Assembly (NCBI RefSeq): GCF_001294645.1
Contig: NZ_CP011868.1
Coordinates: forward strand, 1,488,001 to 1,552,000
Source of the DNA: Pseudonocardia sp. HH130629-09
GTDB taxonomy: Bacteria; Actinomycetota; Actinomycetes; Mycobacteriales; Pseudonocardiaceae
Reading direction: 5' to 3'
DNA: 64,000 nt
How positions within the stretch are numbered: the stretch's first letter is position 1; each line of letters begins with the position of its first letter. Below the pieces are notes generated by a model, which had not been told where the DNA came from, searched no databases, and worked only from the letters and a program-made list of their open reading frames with translations. The translations under genes were made by a program, and so were the position numbers. Shown piece by piece: positions 10,801 to 19,300 of this stretch.

Positions 10801-12708
10801 GACATGTCCGGCGACGTGTTCGGCAACGGGATGCTGCTGTCCCCCCACATCCGGCTCGTCGCCGCGTTCGACCACCGGCACGTCTTCGTCGACCCGACGC
10901 CGGACGCCGCGACCTCCTACGCCGAGCGCCGCAGGCTCTTCGAGCTGCCCCGCAGCTCCTGGGCCGACTACGACACCTCCCTGATCAGCGCCGGCGGCGG
11001 GGTGTGGCCGCGGACCGCGAAGTCGGTGCCGGTCGGGCCGGCGATGCGCGCCGCGCTCGGGCTGGCCGACACGGTCACCGCGATGTCCCCGCCCGAGCTG
11101 ATCCACGCGATCCTGCTCGCCCCCGCCGACCTGCTGTGGAACGGCGGGATCGGCACCTACGTCAAGGCGTCCGGCGAGACCGACGCCGAGGTGGGGGACA
11201 AGGCCAACGACGCCATCCGGGTGGACGGCCGGGACCTGCGGGTGCGGGTCGTCGGCGAGGGTGGCAACCTCGGGCTCACCCAGCGCGGGCGGATCGAGTT
11301 CGCCCGCCACGGCGGTCCGGACGGTCTCGGCGGGCGGATCAACACCGACGCCATCGACAACTCCGCGGGCGTCGACTGCTCCGACCACGAGGTCAACATC
11401 AAGATCCTGCTGGACCGCCCGGTCGCCGACGGCACCCTGGACCGCGACGCCCGCAACGAGCTGCTCGCGTCGATGACCGACGAGGTGGCCGACCTCGTGC
11501 TCGCCGACAACGTCGCGCAGAACGAGGTGCTCGGGGTCGCCAGGGCACACGCGCCCGGCATGGTCGCCGTGCACGCCCGCATGGTCACCGACCTCGCCGA
11601 GCGCACCGGGCTCGACCGCACCCTCGAGGTGCTGCCCGACGAGGCGGGGTTCGCCCGGCTCGCCGCCGCCGGCCTCGGCCTCACCGGTCCCGAGCTGTCG
11701 ACGCTGCTGGCCCACACCAAGCTGGACCTGACCCACCGGCTGCTGCAGACCGACCTGCCCGACCTGCCCGCGTTCGCGCCCACGCTGCCCGCCTACTTCC
11801 CGCACCCGCTGCGGGAACGCTTCGGCCACGCCGTCCGCAACCACCCGCTGCGCCGGGAGATCATCGGCACCTCGCTGGTCAACGAGATGGTCGACGGGGC
11901 CGGGACCAGCTACGCGTTCCGCCTCGGCGAGGAGATCTCCGCCGGGCCGGACGACGTCGTGCGCGCCTGGACCGTCGCCACCCGGGTGTTCGAGCTGCCC
12001 GCGCTGTGGGACGCGGTCCGCCGGGCCGACGTCCCGGTCGCGGTCGCGGACGGTGTCGTCCTGCAGTCGCGACGGCTGCTGGACCGGGTGTCGCGCTGGT
12101 TCCTGACCAACCGACCGCAGCCGCTGGCCGTCGGCGCCGAGATCAACCGGTTCGCCGGGCCGATCGCCGAGCTGCGGGCCCAGCTGCCCGAGCTGCTGCA
12201 GGGTCGCGAGCTCGACGCCGTGCAGGCCCGCGCCGCGGAGCTGCGTGACTGCGGTGTCCCCGCGGAGATGGTGGACCCGGCGGCGCTGTCGCTCTACGCC
12301 TACGGGCTGCTCGACGTCGTCGAGCTCGTCGAGCTGTCCGACCGGGAGGCCGAGCCGCGGCCCGGCGCCGAGGTCGCCCGGCTCTACTACGCGCTGTCCG
12401 AGCACCTCGGGGTCGACCAGGCGCTGACCGCGGTGTCCCGGCTCGACCGCGGCGACCGCTGGCACGCGCTGGCCCGGCTCGCGCTGCGCGACGACCTCTA
12501 CGGCTCCCTGCGCTCGATCACCCTCGACGCGCTGCGCGAGACCCCGCCCGGCACCGACGTCGACGAGGCCATCGCCGCGTGGGAGCAGGCCAACGCCTCG
12601 AAGCTGTCGCGGGCGCGCAGCGCGCTGGAGGAGATCGGGGCGTCGGCGTCGCTGGACCTCGCGACGCTGTCGGTGATCTCGCGTCAGCTGCGCGGGCTGG
12701 CCCGGTAG
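7870..12708 (+). CDS. gdh: NAD-specific glutamate dehydrogenase, large (about 180 kDa) class
   Basis: 1,612 residues from GTG 7870, close to the ~1,600-1,650 residues of this class (Streptomyces GDH; M. tuberculosis Rv2476c). It oxidises L-glutamate to 2-oxoglutarate and ammonia with NAD+ in the cytoplasm. The catalytic domain in the C-terminal half shows GGLRFSDRQQDYRTEV, LVKAQAVKNAVIVPVG, the Rossmann glycine motif VGIGDMSGDVFGNGM (about residue 975) and VVGEGGNLGLTQRGR. The N-terminal half holds ACT-like regulatory segments (VDIVTDDMPYIVESVLAGI). SD CCGGAG precedes the chosen start; ATG 7807 is an in-frame alternative. The enzyme usually serves glutamate catabolism. The thioesterase gene starts 9 nt downstream. 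Confidence 0.96.
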   Translation: MSSGTTGQTGNTTSTDGPGGDPRPGSGAAADLVRLYARHTPETDTAGGTELPGPATVVDTHLGLGAHREPGRAAVRVTAGGGDAVTVDIVTDDMPYIVESVLAGIGRAGGTARRVVHPILVVHRAADGTLTGVDTDADPTEPTEGASVESWMHVDVVSSGDLDPDALHAELERTLAAVRQVVDDTAAMTLRARALADDLSGAGAATAVEADEDDVHPAEVADLLRWLVDDHFVFVGYRHYSRRTDGEGGPEGRLRPDTDTGLGVLRPGDAGANVFLPEETGAADPAGLLLFTRASERSRVLRAVHPYYVGVRTRDADGTVTGEHRFLGMLTVPARHESVLDIPVVARRIRGAIRRAGFPADSYSGQQMLEVFSQLPRAELFTSSQERLHDTAVGVLEAGARRAVRLFVHPDPYRRFLSCLVYLPRDRYTTATRLKITDILRTRLGGTDVSYTAQVGDAELALLHLTITTDPGAEPPTVDLAELQDHVAEATRTWDDLLVAALGDAGPAARPMLAGVPESYKATVTPLRAVEDLRRLMTLGEKGEDAFDLRLYRSVEGDIRFALYVGDDPVTLTGVLPLLQQLDVEVVDERPYEFRRPDGRRCWLYDFGLRPPQPAGAPAVPTVTVEDAGRRFEEAFAAAWRGDAESDRFSALVLRAGLHWREAAVLRAYSRYTRQLGGLFTLQYTAGVLVAHPQVAQGLITLFRARFDPATADPDERQAAHQRALENVTTLIDEVSGLDADRILRGLLAVIEATLRTNWFRGRPFFSFKLDPAAVPDMPLPRPRFEIFVYSPAVEGVHLRFGPVARGGLRFSDRQQDYRTEVLGLVKAQAVKNAVIVPVGAKGGFVVRRPAPAPEHVRDCYRTFISGLLDVTDNLLTRADGSTETLPPTDVVRHDSDDSYLVVAADKGTATFSDLANSVAESYGFWLGDAFASGGSVGYDHKAMGITARGAWESVKRHFRELGVDTQREEFTVVGIGDMSGDVFGNGMLLSPHIRLVAAFDHRHVFVDPTPDAATSYAERRRLFELPRSSWADYDTSLISAGGGVWPRTAKSVPVGPAMRAALGLADTVTAMSPPELIHAILLAPADLLWNGGIGTYVKASGETDAEVGDKANDAIRVDGRDLRVRVVGEGGNLGLTQRGRIEFARHGGPDGLGGRINTDAIDNSAGVDCSDHEVNIKILLDRPVADGTLDRDARNELLASMTDEVADLVLADNVAQNEVLGVARAHAPGMVAVHARMVTDLAERTGLDRTLEVLPDEAGFARLAAAGLGLTGPELSTLLAHTKLDLTHRLLQTDLPDLPAFAPTLPAYFPHPLRERFGHAVRNHPLRREIIGTSLVNEMVDGAGTSYAFRLGEEISAGPDDVVRAWTVATRVFELPALWDAVRRADVPVAVADGVVLQSRRLLDRVSRWFLTNRPQPLAVGAEINRFAGPIAELRAQLPELLQGRELDAVQARAAELRDCGVPAEMVDPAALSLYAYGLLDVVELVELSDREAEPRPGAEVARLYYALSEHLGVDQALTAVSRLDRGDRWHALARLALRDDLYGSLRSITLDALRETPPGTDVDEAIAAWEQANASKLSRARSALEEIGASASLDLATLSVISRQLRGLAR

Positions 12709-12717
12709 GGGGCGCTC

Positions 12718-13143
12718 GTGACCGCATTCGTCGCCGAGGTCCCGCTGCGCTGGACCGACCAGGACGCCTACCGGCACGTCAATCACGCCCGGATCGTCAC
12801 GCTCATCGAGGAGGCCCGCGTCGCGCTGGCGTTCACCGCCGCCGGGCGGGAGGGGCTCGCCGGGTTCTCCTCGGGGCTGCTCGTCGCCGGGCTGCACGTG
12901 GACTACAAGCGGCAGCTGCCGTGGCGGCCGGAGCCGCTGCGCTGCGCGATCACCGTGCGGGAGCTGCGGGCGGCGTCGTTCGTCCTCGACTACGCCCTGC
13001 ACGACGGGCCCGGCGGGGACGACCCGGTCGCGGTCACCGCGTGGACCCGGATGGCGCTCTACGACCTCGGGGCGAACCGGGTCCGCCGGCTCACCGCCGA
13101 CGAGCGGGACTTCCTGAAGCGTCACCTGGGAGACGTGTCGTGA
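12718..13143 (+). CDS. Acyl-CoA thioesterase, 4HBT hot-dog fold
   Basis: 141 residues. The N-terminus VPLRWTDQDAYRHVNHARIVTLIEEAR contains the D-x-x-x-H-V-N catalytic segment of 4-hydroxybenzoyl-CoA thioesterase-like (YbgC/FcbC) proteins; the Asp in TDQDAYRHVN is the likely catalytic residue. The rest (HVDYKRQLPWRPEPL; RMALYDL) fits a single hot-dog domain. The substrate is probably an acyl-CoA but is not specified by sequence. It starts 9 nt after gdh and overlaps the next gene by 4 nt, so the three are probably co-transcribed. Mycobacteria have the same order (Rv2476c-Rv2475c-Rv2474c). Confidence 0.88.
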   Translation: MTAFVAEVPLRWTDQDAYRHVNHARIVTLIEEARVALAFTAAGREGLAGFSSGLLVAGLHVDYKRQLPWRPEPLRCAITVRELRAASFVLDYALHDGPGGDDPVAVTAWTRMALYDLGANRVRRLTADERDFLKRHLGDVS

Positions 13144-13784
13144 CCCTGCGGCTGGCGGACGCGACCGAGCGCGACGATCTCGGCGCGTTCACCGCCCGCG
13201 TCGCCCGGCTCGACCAGACCGCCGCCGTCCGGCTCACCGCGGGTGTCGGCCGGGTCACCGCGTGGGCCCGCACGCCGTTCGACGTGCTCGTGACCCGCTC
13301 GGTGGCGGGCGAGCTCGACCCGGCGGTGCCGGTCACCGCGCAGGCGTCGGCGCTGCTGACGGCGCTGGCAGTCGACCGCTCCGCCGCGGTCGACCCCGGC
13401 CCGCCCGCGCCGTGGCTCGACGAACTCCCGCCCGACGACGGCTGGTCCCGGGTCGACGACGTCCCCGCCGCGGAACTCGACGAGCTCGCCGACCGGGGGC
13501 TGGCGCTGGCCCGGGAGCACGCGGGCCCGATGGGCCCGCCGGCGTCGCTGCTGGACCAGACGGTACTGACGGTGTCCCCACCGGATCAGGGCCGCCCGGT
13601 CACGGTGCCGATGCGGGTGCTGTTCGCGATGTCCGGGATGGGGTTCCTCGGGTCGGCACCGCAGGAGACCGACGGCCCCCGGGTACGGGTCTCCGCCTCC
13701 GGGTCGTGGATCCGGCTCGATGCCCGGTACGGGGCGGTGGTGAAGCGACGCGTGGTGTCGCTGCCGCTGTCGGTGGCGCCCTGA
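13140..13784 (+). CDS. Conserved actinobacterial hypothetical protein (Rv2474c-like position)
   Basis: 214 residues from GTG 13140, whose GTGA overlaps the stop of the thioesterase gene, indicating translational coupling. The sequence is alpha/beta with no signal peptide or membrane span. Recognisable stretches are FDVLVTRSVAGELDPAVPVTAQASALLTAL near residues 45-75 and MRVLFAMSGMGFLGSAP near the C-terminus. I recognise no catalytic motif. The fixed position behind GDH and the thioesterase in mycobacteria suggests a linked but unknown role. Confidence 0.72.
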   Translation: MTLRLADATERDDLGAFTARVARLDQTAAVRLTAGVGRVTAWARTPFDVLVTRSVAGELDPAVPVTAQASALLTALAVDRSAAVDPGPPAPWLDELPPDDGWSRVDDVPAAELDELADRGLALAREHAGPMGPPASLLDQTVLTVSPPDQGRPVTVPMRVLFAMSGMGFLGSAPQETDGPRVRVSASGSWIRLDARYGAVVKRRVVSLPLSVAP

Positions 13785-13813
13785 GCCGTTCCCGCCGCGG
13801 GGTCCGGCTCAGG
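13780..13813. terminator. Bidirectional hairpin between convergent genes
   Basis: CCTGAGCC (13780-13787) pairs perfectly with GGCTCAGG (13806-13813) around an 18-nt GC-rich loop that can pair further. It overlaps the stop codons of both convergent genes (TGA 13782-13784; the minus-strand stop at 13809-13811). There is no clear U-tract, which is common in high-GC actinobacteria. Confidence 0.5.
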
Positions 13814-16800
13814 TCAGGTTCAGGACGCTGACCGCGCCGTCACCGGTGACCCAGCCGGTCCGGCCGTCGGGCGCGACGGCGACCCCGGTCGGGTTCGGGG
13901 CGACGTCGGTGGTGCCGGTGACCTGCCAGGTCCCGGTGTCGACGGTGACGAGACCCTGCCGGGTCGCGACGTAGAGGTGCCGGCCGTCGGGGGCGAAAGC
14001 CATGCCGGTGGCGCCGCCGTCGACCTGCACGGTCGCGATCTCGCGCCCGTCGGCGGGGTCCAGGACCATCACGGTCCCGGACTCCGGCCCGCCGACCGCG
14101 ACCATGGTCCGCGGGACGGATGCGGGGCTGACGGCCAGGGACTCCGCACCGCCGCGCACCGGGAAGCTGCCGAGGACGGTGAGACTGTCCGGGTCGAGCA
14201 CGGTGAGCTGGTCGGCGCCGCGGGTGGCGAGGTAGACGCGGTCGCCCGCGGCGTTCGTGGCACCGGCGTACGGGTCGCGCGACACCGGCACCGTGCGGGT
14301 CATGGTGCCCGCGTTCGGGTCGAGCTCCTGCACGGTGCCGTCCGTGCGCGACGGCACGTAGAGGAACCGGCCGTCGGGGGAGACCGAGGCCGCACCGGGA
14401 TCCCCGCCGACGGCCGCCGTGCCGACGACGGTCCGCCCCGGCACGTCGACGACGGCGATCTGCCCGCCGCCCGGCCCACCGGTGCTGACGTAGGCACGGG
14501 TGCCGTCCGGGGACGTCACCAGCCCCTGGGGCGCTGCCGGGAGCCCGATCTCACCGGTGACGGCGTCGGTCGCGGTGTCGACGACCGCGAGCCGGCTCGC
14601 GTCGCGGACCGCGACGAGCGCCGTCGCGCCGTCCGGGGCGGCCGCGACGGCGACCGGGGCGCCGGGGACCTGCACGGTCGCCCGCACCGTAGGCTGCGCC
14701 AGGCTGGTCCCGGCCGCGGCCACCTCCGGCCGCGGTCCCGTCCCCGGGCCGGCCGAGACGGCCGGCCGGGTCGCGTTCGCACCTGGTGTGGACGTGCTGG
14801 GCGACAGCATCGCCCACAGGGTCAGCGCGCCGAGGAGCACGATCGCCAGTGCGATCGCGAGCCCGGCCGCGGACGGGCTGCGACGGCCGTTGCGCGGCTT
14901 CGCCGACATGATCGCCTCGTGGCGCGGGGTGACCGGCTTGTCCCCGGTCGCTGCGGCCTCCGCGGCCGCGGGCTGGACCGCGGTGCTCTGACCGGTGTCG
15001 TCGACCGTGCCGTCCCGGCCGGACGCGGCGCGGGCGGCGGCCACCGAGACGGCCCCGACCGAGGCCGCGGCGGCGGCGTTGCGACTGGTCGTCGCCGCGT
15101 CCGGCTGGTCCGGGTCCGACGGACCGGCCGTGCCGTCCGCCGGGGCCGGAGCCTCCGGGTGCCCGGTGGTCGGGGTGAGGCCCCGCAGCGTCGGCGGCTC
15201 GTCGGTGCCGACGGCCCGCAGGACCACGGTGGTCTCGGTGTCGGCCGCGGGGTCCGGTCGCGCTGCGGTCCGACCGTCCGGTCCTGCTGGGCCGGGGCGG
15301 TCCGGGGCGGGCGCCCAGGAACGGGCACCGGGGTCGCGCCGGGCGGGGCGTGGGCCACCGCCCGCGGGGAACGTGCCGGTGCCGGGGGCGCCGGGCCCGT
15401 GCGGCGGGTGGACGGCGGTACCGGGTCCGCCAGGGCGGCCACCGGTCCCCGGGCCGCCGGGCCGGTCGGTCGGATACGGCCCCGGGCCCTGCCCACCCGG
15501 TCGGCCGACGGGGTACGTGCCCGTGCCCTGCCCCCCGGCGCGATCGGCCAGGGACCTGCCGGCGCCCTGTCGCTCCGGCCGGCCGGCCGGGTACGCGCCG
15601 GTGCCCGGCCCGCCGGGCCGACCGTCGGTGTACCCGTTCGTGCCGTGCCCGTCGGGCCGACCGTCGGGGTGCCCGTTCGTTCCCGGCCCGCCGGGTCGAC
15701 CGTCCGGGTACCCGCTGGTGCCCGGCCCGCCGGGCCGCTCGTCCGGACCCGTCCCGAGGCCGGGGAACGCCCCGGTCCGGGCCCGTCCGGAGAACGCGCC
15801 GGCTGCCGGGCCCGGGACGTCGCCCCGGGGAACGGAGGCGTCTCGGACGGATTCGTCCCGGACCGAGTCGTCCCGGACCGAGTCGTCCCGGAGGGAGTCG
15901 GCGCGGTCGAGGTCGTCGGGGGAGGGGCGCTCCGCGTCGGGGGTAGCGACCGCGCCGTCGGTGCGGGAGTCCTGCGGGTCGTCGGCGCGGCTCGGGAGCT
16001 GGCCGAAGCCGCTGCCCGGGTCGCCGCCGACGGTGGCGAACAGGTCGTTGCCCGACAGACCGGCCATCGCCGGACCGGACGGGACACCACCCATCGCCGG
16101 ACGGGGCGCCTGACGCCGCTCCGGGCCCGCGGGGGCGGGGGGCCGGTGGCCGGGCATGGTCGGACGGCTCCCGGACGGTGGGGTCGAGGGCCGCGCGGGC
16201 GGCTGCTCGGCCCGGCCGTCGGTGGAGTCCGTGTTCGGGTAGTGCCCGATCAGCGCGCCGGGGGGCAGGATGTCGGTCTCCGGGCCGTCGGCGCTGCCGC
16301 GCGCCGGGCGCGGCGGCCACCGCTTCGCGGTGTGCTGTTCCCCGGTGTCCCGGCCCTCGTCGTCGGACCCGGTGGCGCCGGAGCCCGTGCTGTCCCCGGC
16401 CGAGGGCGACGGCGTCGGGTCCTGGTTCGGGGTGGGGCCCGCGGCGGGGCGGGTGTCGTCGCCGAGCGGTCGCGGGGTGGGCGCGATCGGGGGGACGACG
16501 GTCGGTGCGGGCTCGGTGACCGGCACACCGTCCGGCCCGGGACCGGCGTCGGTGCGACGGCCGCCCTCCGCCGGGGTGGCGACGGGGTCCGGCCGGTCCC
16601 CACCCGTCCCGGTGACGGGGCTCCCCGCCTCCGGCGCGGGACCCGACGGGGCGTCCTCCGCCCGGGAGGAGTCCGACGGACCGGGCTGGGGATCAGGCTG
16701 AGCAGTGTCCACCGGACCGGGCCGGGACGGCGTCGGAGCGCCGTCCGTCGCGGTCGTCGGCCCGTCCGGTGAGTCCGGCGCGAACGACGGCGGCGGGGCG

Positions 16801-17270
16801 AAGCGGTCCGCCGGGGTGTGCAGGGGGTCGAGACCGTCGTCGCCGGGTTCGTCGGGCAGCGGCCCGACGCCCAACGGGTCGTCGCCGAGGTCGCCGAGAT
16901 CGGCGTAGTCACCCGCATCCGACGGCGGTTCGGGGGCGGCGGGCCGCGGTCCCGGGGTCGGACGTGCCGAGGGCACGGGACCGCCGTCGCGGGACACCAG
17001 TTCGGTGAAGCCCGTCGGGGTCGGCTCGCGCCGGGCGCCGTCGTCCTCGGACGTGGCCTCCTGCTCCGGTTCCTCCCCCGAGCCCGACCGCATGACCAGA
17101 TCGACCAGGGAGCCGGGGACCACCGGCACGCGGCCGGTCCGGATCGCCTCGCCGAGCCCGTCGGGGTTCGGATCGGGGCCCGGCGGGCCGTCGGCACGCC
17201 GGGGGGAGCGGTCGTCGGGGCCCGGGTGACCGGGCGCCGACGTCATGCGTTCTGCGGCGGTCGGGTGCAC
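13809..17270 (-). CDS. Membrane-anchored proline-rich protein with C-terminal YVTN/YncE-type beta-propeller
   Basis: 1,153 residues. Residues 1 to ~780 are Pro/Gly/Asp/Thr-rich and disordered, with imperfect repeats around GRPGGPGTNGYPDGRPGGPG. A single membrane segment follows at ~795-817 (GLAIALAIVLLGALTLWAM), preceded by basic residues (KPRNGRRS). The C-terminal ~300 residues are beta-propeller blades: VAVAAAPDGATALVAVRDAS, GLVTSPDGTRAYVSTGG, SVSPDGRFLYVPSRTDG, AFAPDGRHLYVATRQG. The basic flank predicts a cytoplasmic N-terminus and an external propeller. Enzymatic function is not indicated; binding or sensing is more likely. GTG 17270 lacks a good SD; ATG 17246 (MTSAPGHPGP) is the alternative. 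It lies 12 nt behind the coiled-coil gene, so they are probably co-transcribed. Confidence 0.78.
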   Translation of the reverse strand: MHPTAAERMTSAPGHPGPDDRSPRRADGPPGPDPNPDGLGEAIRTGRVPVVPGSLVDLVMRSGSGEEPEQEATSEDDGARREPTPTGFTELVSRDGGPVPSARPTPGPRPAAPEPPSDAGDYADLGDLGDDPLGVGPLPDEPGDDGLDPLHTPADRFAPPPSFAPDSPDGPTTATDGAPTPSRPGPVDTAQPDPQPGPSDSSRAEDAPSGPAPEAGSPVTGTGGDRPDPVATPAEGGRRTDAGPGPDGVPVTEPAPTVVPPIAPTPRPLGDDTRPAAGPTPNQDPTPSPSAGDSTGSGATGSDDEGRDTGEQHTAKRWPPRPARGSADGPETDILPPGALIGHYPNTDSTDGRAEQPPARPSTPPSGSRPTMPGHRPPAPAGPERRQAPRPAMGGVPSGPAMAGLSGNDLFATVGGDPGSGFGQLPSRADDPQDSRTDGAVATPDAERPSPDDLDRADSLRDDSVRDDSVRDESVRDASVPRGDVPGPAAGAFSGRARTGAFPGLGTGPDERPGGPGTSGYPDGRPGGPGTNGHPDGRPDGHGTNGYTDGRPGGPGTGAYPAGRPERQGAGRSLADRAGGQGTGTYPVGRPGGQGPGPYPTDRPGGPGTGGRPGGPGTAVHPPHGPGAPGTGTFPAGGGPRPARRDPGARSWAPAPDRPGPAGPDGRTAARPDPAADTETTVVLRAVGTDEPPTLRGLTPTTGHPEAPAPADGTAGPSDPDQPDAATTSRNAAAAASVGAVSVAAARAASGRDGTVDDTGQSTAVQPAAAEAAATGDKPVTPRHEAIMSAKPRNGRRSPSAAGLAIALAIVLLGALTLWAMLSPSTSTPGANATRPAVSAGPGTGPRPEVAAAGTSLAQPTVRATVQVPGAPVAVAAAPDGATALVAVRDASRLAVVDTATDAVTGEIGLPAAPQGLVTSPDGTRAYVSTGGPGGGQIAVVDVPGRTVVGTAAVGGDPGAASVSPDGRFLYVPSRTDGTVQELDPNAGTMTRTVPVSRDPYAGATNAAGDRVYLATRGADQLTVLDPDSLTVLGSFPVRGGAESLAVSPASVPRTMVAVGGPESGTVMVLDPADGREIATVQVDGGATGMAFAPDGRHLYVATRQGLVTVDTGTWQVTGTTDVAPNPTGVAVAPDGRTGWVTGDGAVSVLNLT

Positions 17271-17282
17271 ATAACGATTCGA

Positions 17283-18707
17283 TTATCGCGAGCGTCGTCC
17301 CGGGCCCGGACCCCGGGTCGCCCCCCGCCCCGTCCGGGTCGTCCCACCTGCGGCGTCTGTCCTGGTCCGGGGCTGGTCACGGCCCGTTCCGAGATCACCG
17401 AACGGGAGGACCCCGATCGAGGTGAGCGAGATCGGCGGGATGCGACCGACGGTGGTGCTGTCCGCGTCCTCCTCGGCCGGGCGGCGACCGGGGCCGAGGA
17501 GCAGGGAACCGGTGACGGGCGCGTCCTCGTCGTCGGTGTCGTCGTCGGTGCCGTGGTCCGCGCCGTGGTCCGTGCCGTGGTCCGTGCCGTGGTCCGTGCC
17601 GTGGTCCGTGCCGTGGTCCGTGCCGTGGTCGGTGACCGACCCGGAGAGGGAGTCGGCGGGGTCGATCGGTGACCGGGAGCCCAGCTCCGACACCGACGCG
17701 ATCGTGTCCCCGTCCGAGGACGACGAGACCGACGACGGCCCCGGGAACGACGACGAGAGCGACGACAGCAGGGCCGGTGGGGAGAGCGGTGCCGGGCCGA
17801 ACAGGGCGTCGTCGAGGGCGGCCGAGACCGGCTCACGGTCCAGCTCCTCGGCGAGGGTGCGCTGCACCCGGGTCAGCTCGTCGCGGACGTCGTCGCGCAG
17901 CGCGGCGAGCCGCTCGACCTCGCGCACGACCGCCGACCGCCGCTCCCCGGCGCCCTGCTCGGCGTCCCGCAGCAAGGCGGCGGCCTCGGCGCGCGCCGCG
18001 GAGAGCGTCTGCTCGGCGTCGGAACGGGCGTCGGCAAGGATGCGCTCGGCCTCGGTGTGGACGTCGGACAGCCGGTCGGACACGGTGCGCTCCCGTTCGG
18101 CGAGATCGCGCTCGCGGCGGTCGGCGTCGCGCTCGCGGTCGTCGAGGGTGCTGCTGCGGGAGGTGAACTCGCGGTCCAGGGTGGCGGCGCGGCCGAGCAG
18201 TGCCTCCTCGGTGCGGGAACGACGGTCCTCGGCCTCGCGGCGGGCGCGTTCCACGATCTCCGCGGCCTCGTCGGCCGCGCGCCCGCGCAGCTCGGCGGCC
18301 TCCTGCTCGGCGGCCTGCAGGACGCGCTCGACGCGCTGGCCGAACCCGGCCTCCTCGGCGCGGCGGTCCTCGCCGGCCCGCGCGGCGGAGTCGTTCTCCA
18401 GCTGCTCCTGCAGCCGCCGGATCTGCGCGCGGGCCGCGGACAGCGACTGCTCGGCGGCGTCCGCGCGGCGGATCTCGTCGTGGATGCGGTGGTCGAGCTC
18501 GGCCAGCCGGCTGTCGACCTCGCCACGGTCGTAGCCGCGCAGCACGACGGTGAACCACGAGCCGTCCTCGCCGTCGTGGCGGTCGGGGTGGGCCCCGGCG
18601 TCACCGCCGGGGTGCGCGTGCCGCGACGACCCGTTGGACGACCCGTTGGACGACCCGTTGACCGGCTCGTGCCGATGCGGACCGGACGGTGCGGGAGAGA
18701 CGCTCAC
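17283..18707 (-). CDS. DivIVA-like coiled-coil protein with TDHG repeat tail
   Basis: 474 residues from GTG 18707. After a Ser/Asn/Gly-rich N-terminus comes a DivIVA-type segment (WFTVVLRGYDRGEVDSRLAELDHRI, about 50-75). A long coiled coil follows at ~75-290, rich in Ala/Glu/Arg with heptads such as ERVLQAAEQEAAELRGRAADEA. The tail is disordered and includes seven DHG[TA]-type repeats (17548-17631) before a Thr/Arg-rich end. DivIVA/Wag31 proteins mark curved membrane and the growing pole, but the match here is limited to the N-terminal motif, so a polar role is inference. The gene directly precedes the membrane-anchored beta-propeller gene. Confidence 0.75.
   Translation of the reverse strand: MSVSPAPSGPHRHEPVNGSSNGSSNGSSRHAHPGGDAGAHPDRHDGEDGSWFTVVLRGYDRGEVDSRLAELDHRIHDEIRRADAAEQSLSAARAQIRRLQEQLENDSAARAGEDRRAEEAGFGQRVERVLQAAEQEAAELRGRAADEAAEIVERARREAEDRRSRTEEALLGRAATLDREFTSRSSTLDDRERDADRRERDLAERERTVSDRLSDVHTEAERILADARSDAEQTLSAARAEAAALLRDAEQGAGERRSAVVREVERLAALRDDVRDELTRVQRTLAEELDREPVSAALDDALFGPAPLSPPALLSSLSSSFPGPSSVSSSSDGDTIASVSELGSRSPIDPADSLSGSVTDHGTDHGTDHGTDHGTDHGTDHGADHGTDDDTDDEDAPVTGSLLLGPGRRPAEEDADSTTVGRIPPISLTSIGVLPFGDLGTGRDQPRTRTDAAGGTTRTGRGATRGPGPGRRSR
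17548..17631 (-). repeat. Seven tandem 12-bp repeats encoding D-H-G-T
   Basis: The plus-strand unit is GTGCCGTGGTCC; copy 2 has GCG for GTG and the last copy ends in G. On the coding strand it yields an acidic/His-rich TDHG array in the coiled-coil protein. The perfect repeats are prone to slippage but always in frame. Confidence 0.9.
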
Positions 18708-18893
18708 GATGAACCCCCAAGACGGGTGACTACGAGCCGCCCGACGTGCCGCGGCGGCGACCCGTCCAACGAGCCCGGACGCGTTCGGTCACGTTCGGCG
18801 GTGGATCAGCCCGGAAAGCGTCCGAACATCACTCGAATGGCCGTTGGACGAGCGGGCAGATGATCACGCTGTGTGGTAGTGCCCCTACCGAGG

Positions 18894-19277
18894 TCAGAAC
18901 TCGGAGTTCTGCATGCTCGCCGCGGCGTACTGCAGGTAGTTCCACAGCTGGTCGCGGTGCTCCGGGGAGAGGTTCTCCTCGTCGACGGCGATCCGCATGC
19001 AGCGCAGCCAGGCGTCGCGCTCGATCGGGCCGATCCTGAACGGCACGTGCCGCATCCGGAGCCGGGGGTGGCCGCGCTGGTCGGAGTAGGTGCGCGGGCC
19101 GCCCCAGTACTGCTCCAGGAACAGCCGCAGGCGCTCCTCGGCCGGGCCGAGGTCCTCCTCCGGGTACAGCGGCCTCAACACCTCGTCCCGGGCGACCTCC
19201 TCGTAGAACCGGTGGACGATCCGGTGGAAGACCGGCGCGCCACCCACCTCGGCGTAGAAGTTCTGCGGTGCACTCAC
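18894..19277 (-). CDS. glbO: Group II truncated haemoglobin O
   Basis: 127 residues, strongly similar throughout to mycobacterial GlbO. Family landmarks are conserved: Tyr B10 (Y25, RFYEEV), Tyr CD1 (Y38, LYPEED), the proximal haem ligand His F8 (H77, LRMRHVPF) and Trp G8 (W90, RDAWLRCM), with the [12 protein letters not shown] signature. Such proteins bind O2, NO or peroxide and probably detoxify or sense them near the membrane. GTG 19277 was chosen because [13 protein letters not shown] aligns with the family N-terminus. It lies 23 nt downstream of the MscS-family gene, so co-transcription is likely. Confidence 0.95.
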   Translation of the reverse strand: MSAPQNFYAEVGGAPVFHRIVHRFYEEVARDEVLRPLYPEEDLGPAEERLRLFLEQYWGGPRTYSDQRGHPRLRMRHVPFRIGPIERDAWLRCMRIAVDEENLSPEHRDQLWNYLQYAAASMQNSEF

Positions 19278-19300
19278 GCCGACCAGTCTCCCAGGATCCG

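Noticed and set aside
6640..13125. A 2,161-codon open frame on the minus strand opposite the GDH gene
   Set aside because: It is antisense to a well-supported enzyme gene, has low-complexity Gly/Arg/Val-rich composition, and arises from extreme third-position GC. No domain is recognisable.
17548..17631. CRISPR-like array
   Set aside because: Units are 12 bp, contiguous, coding and without spacers; no cas genes are in the window.
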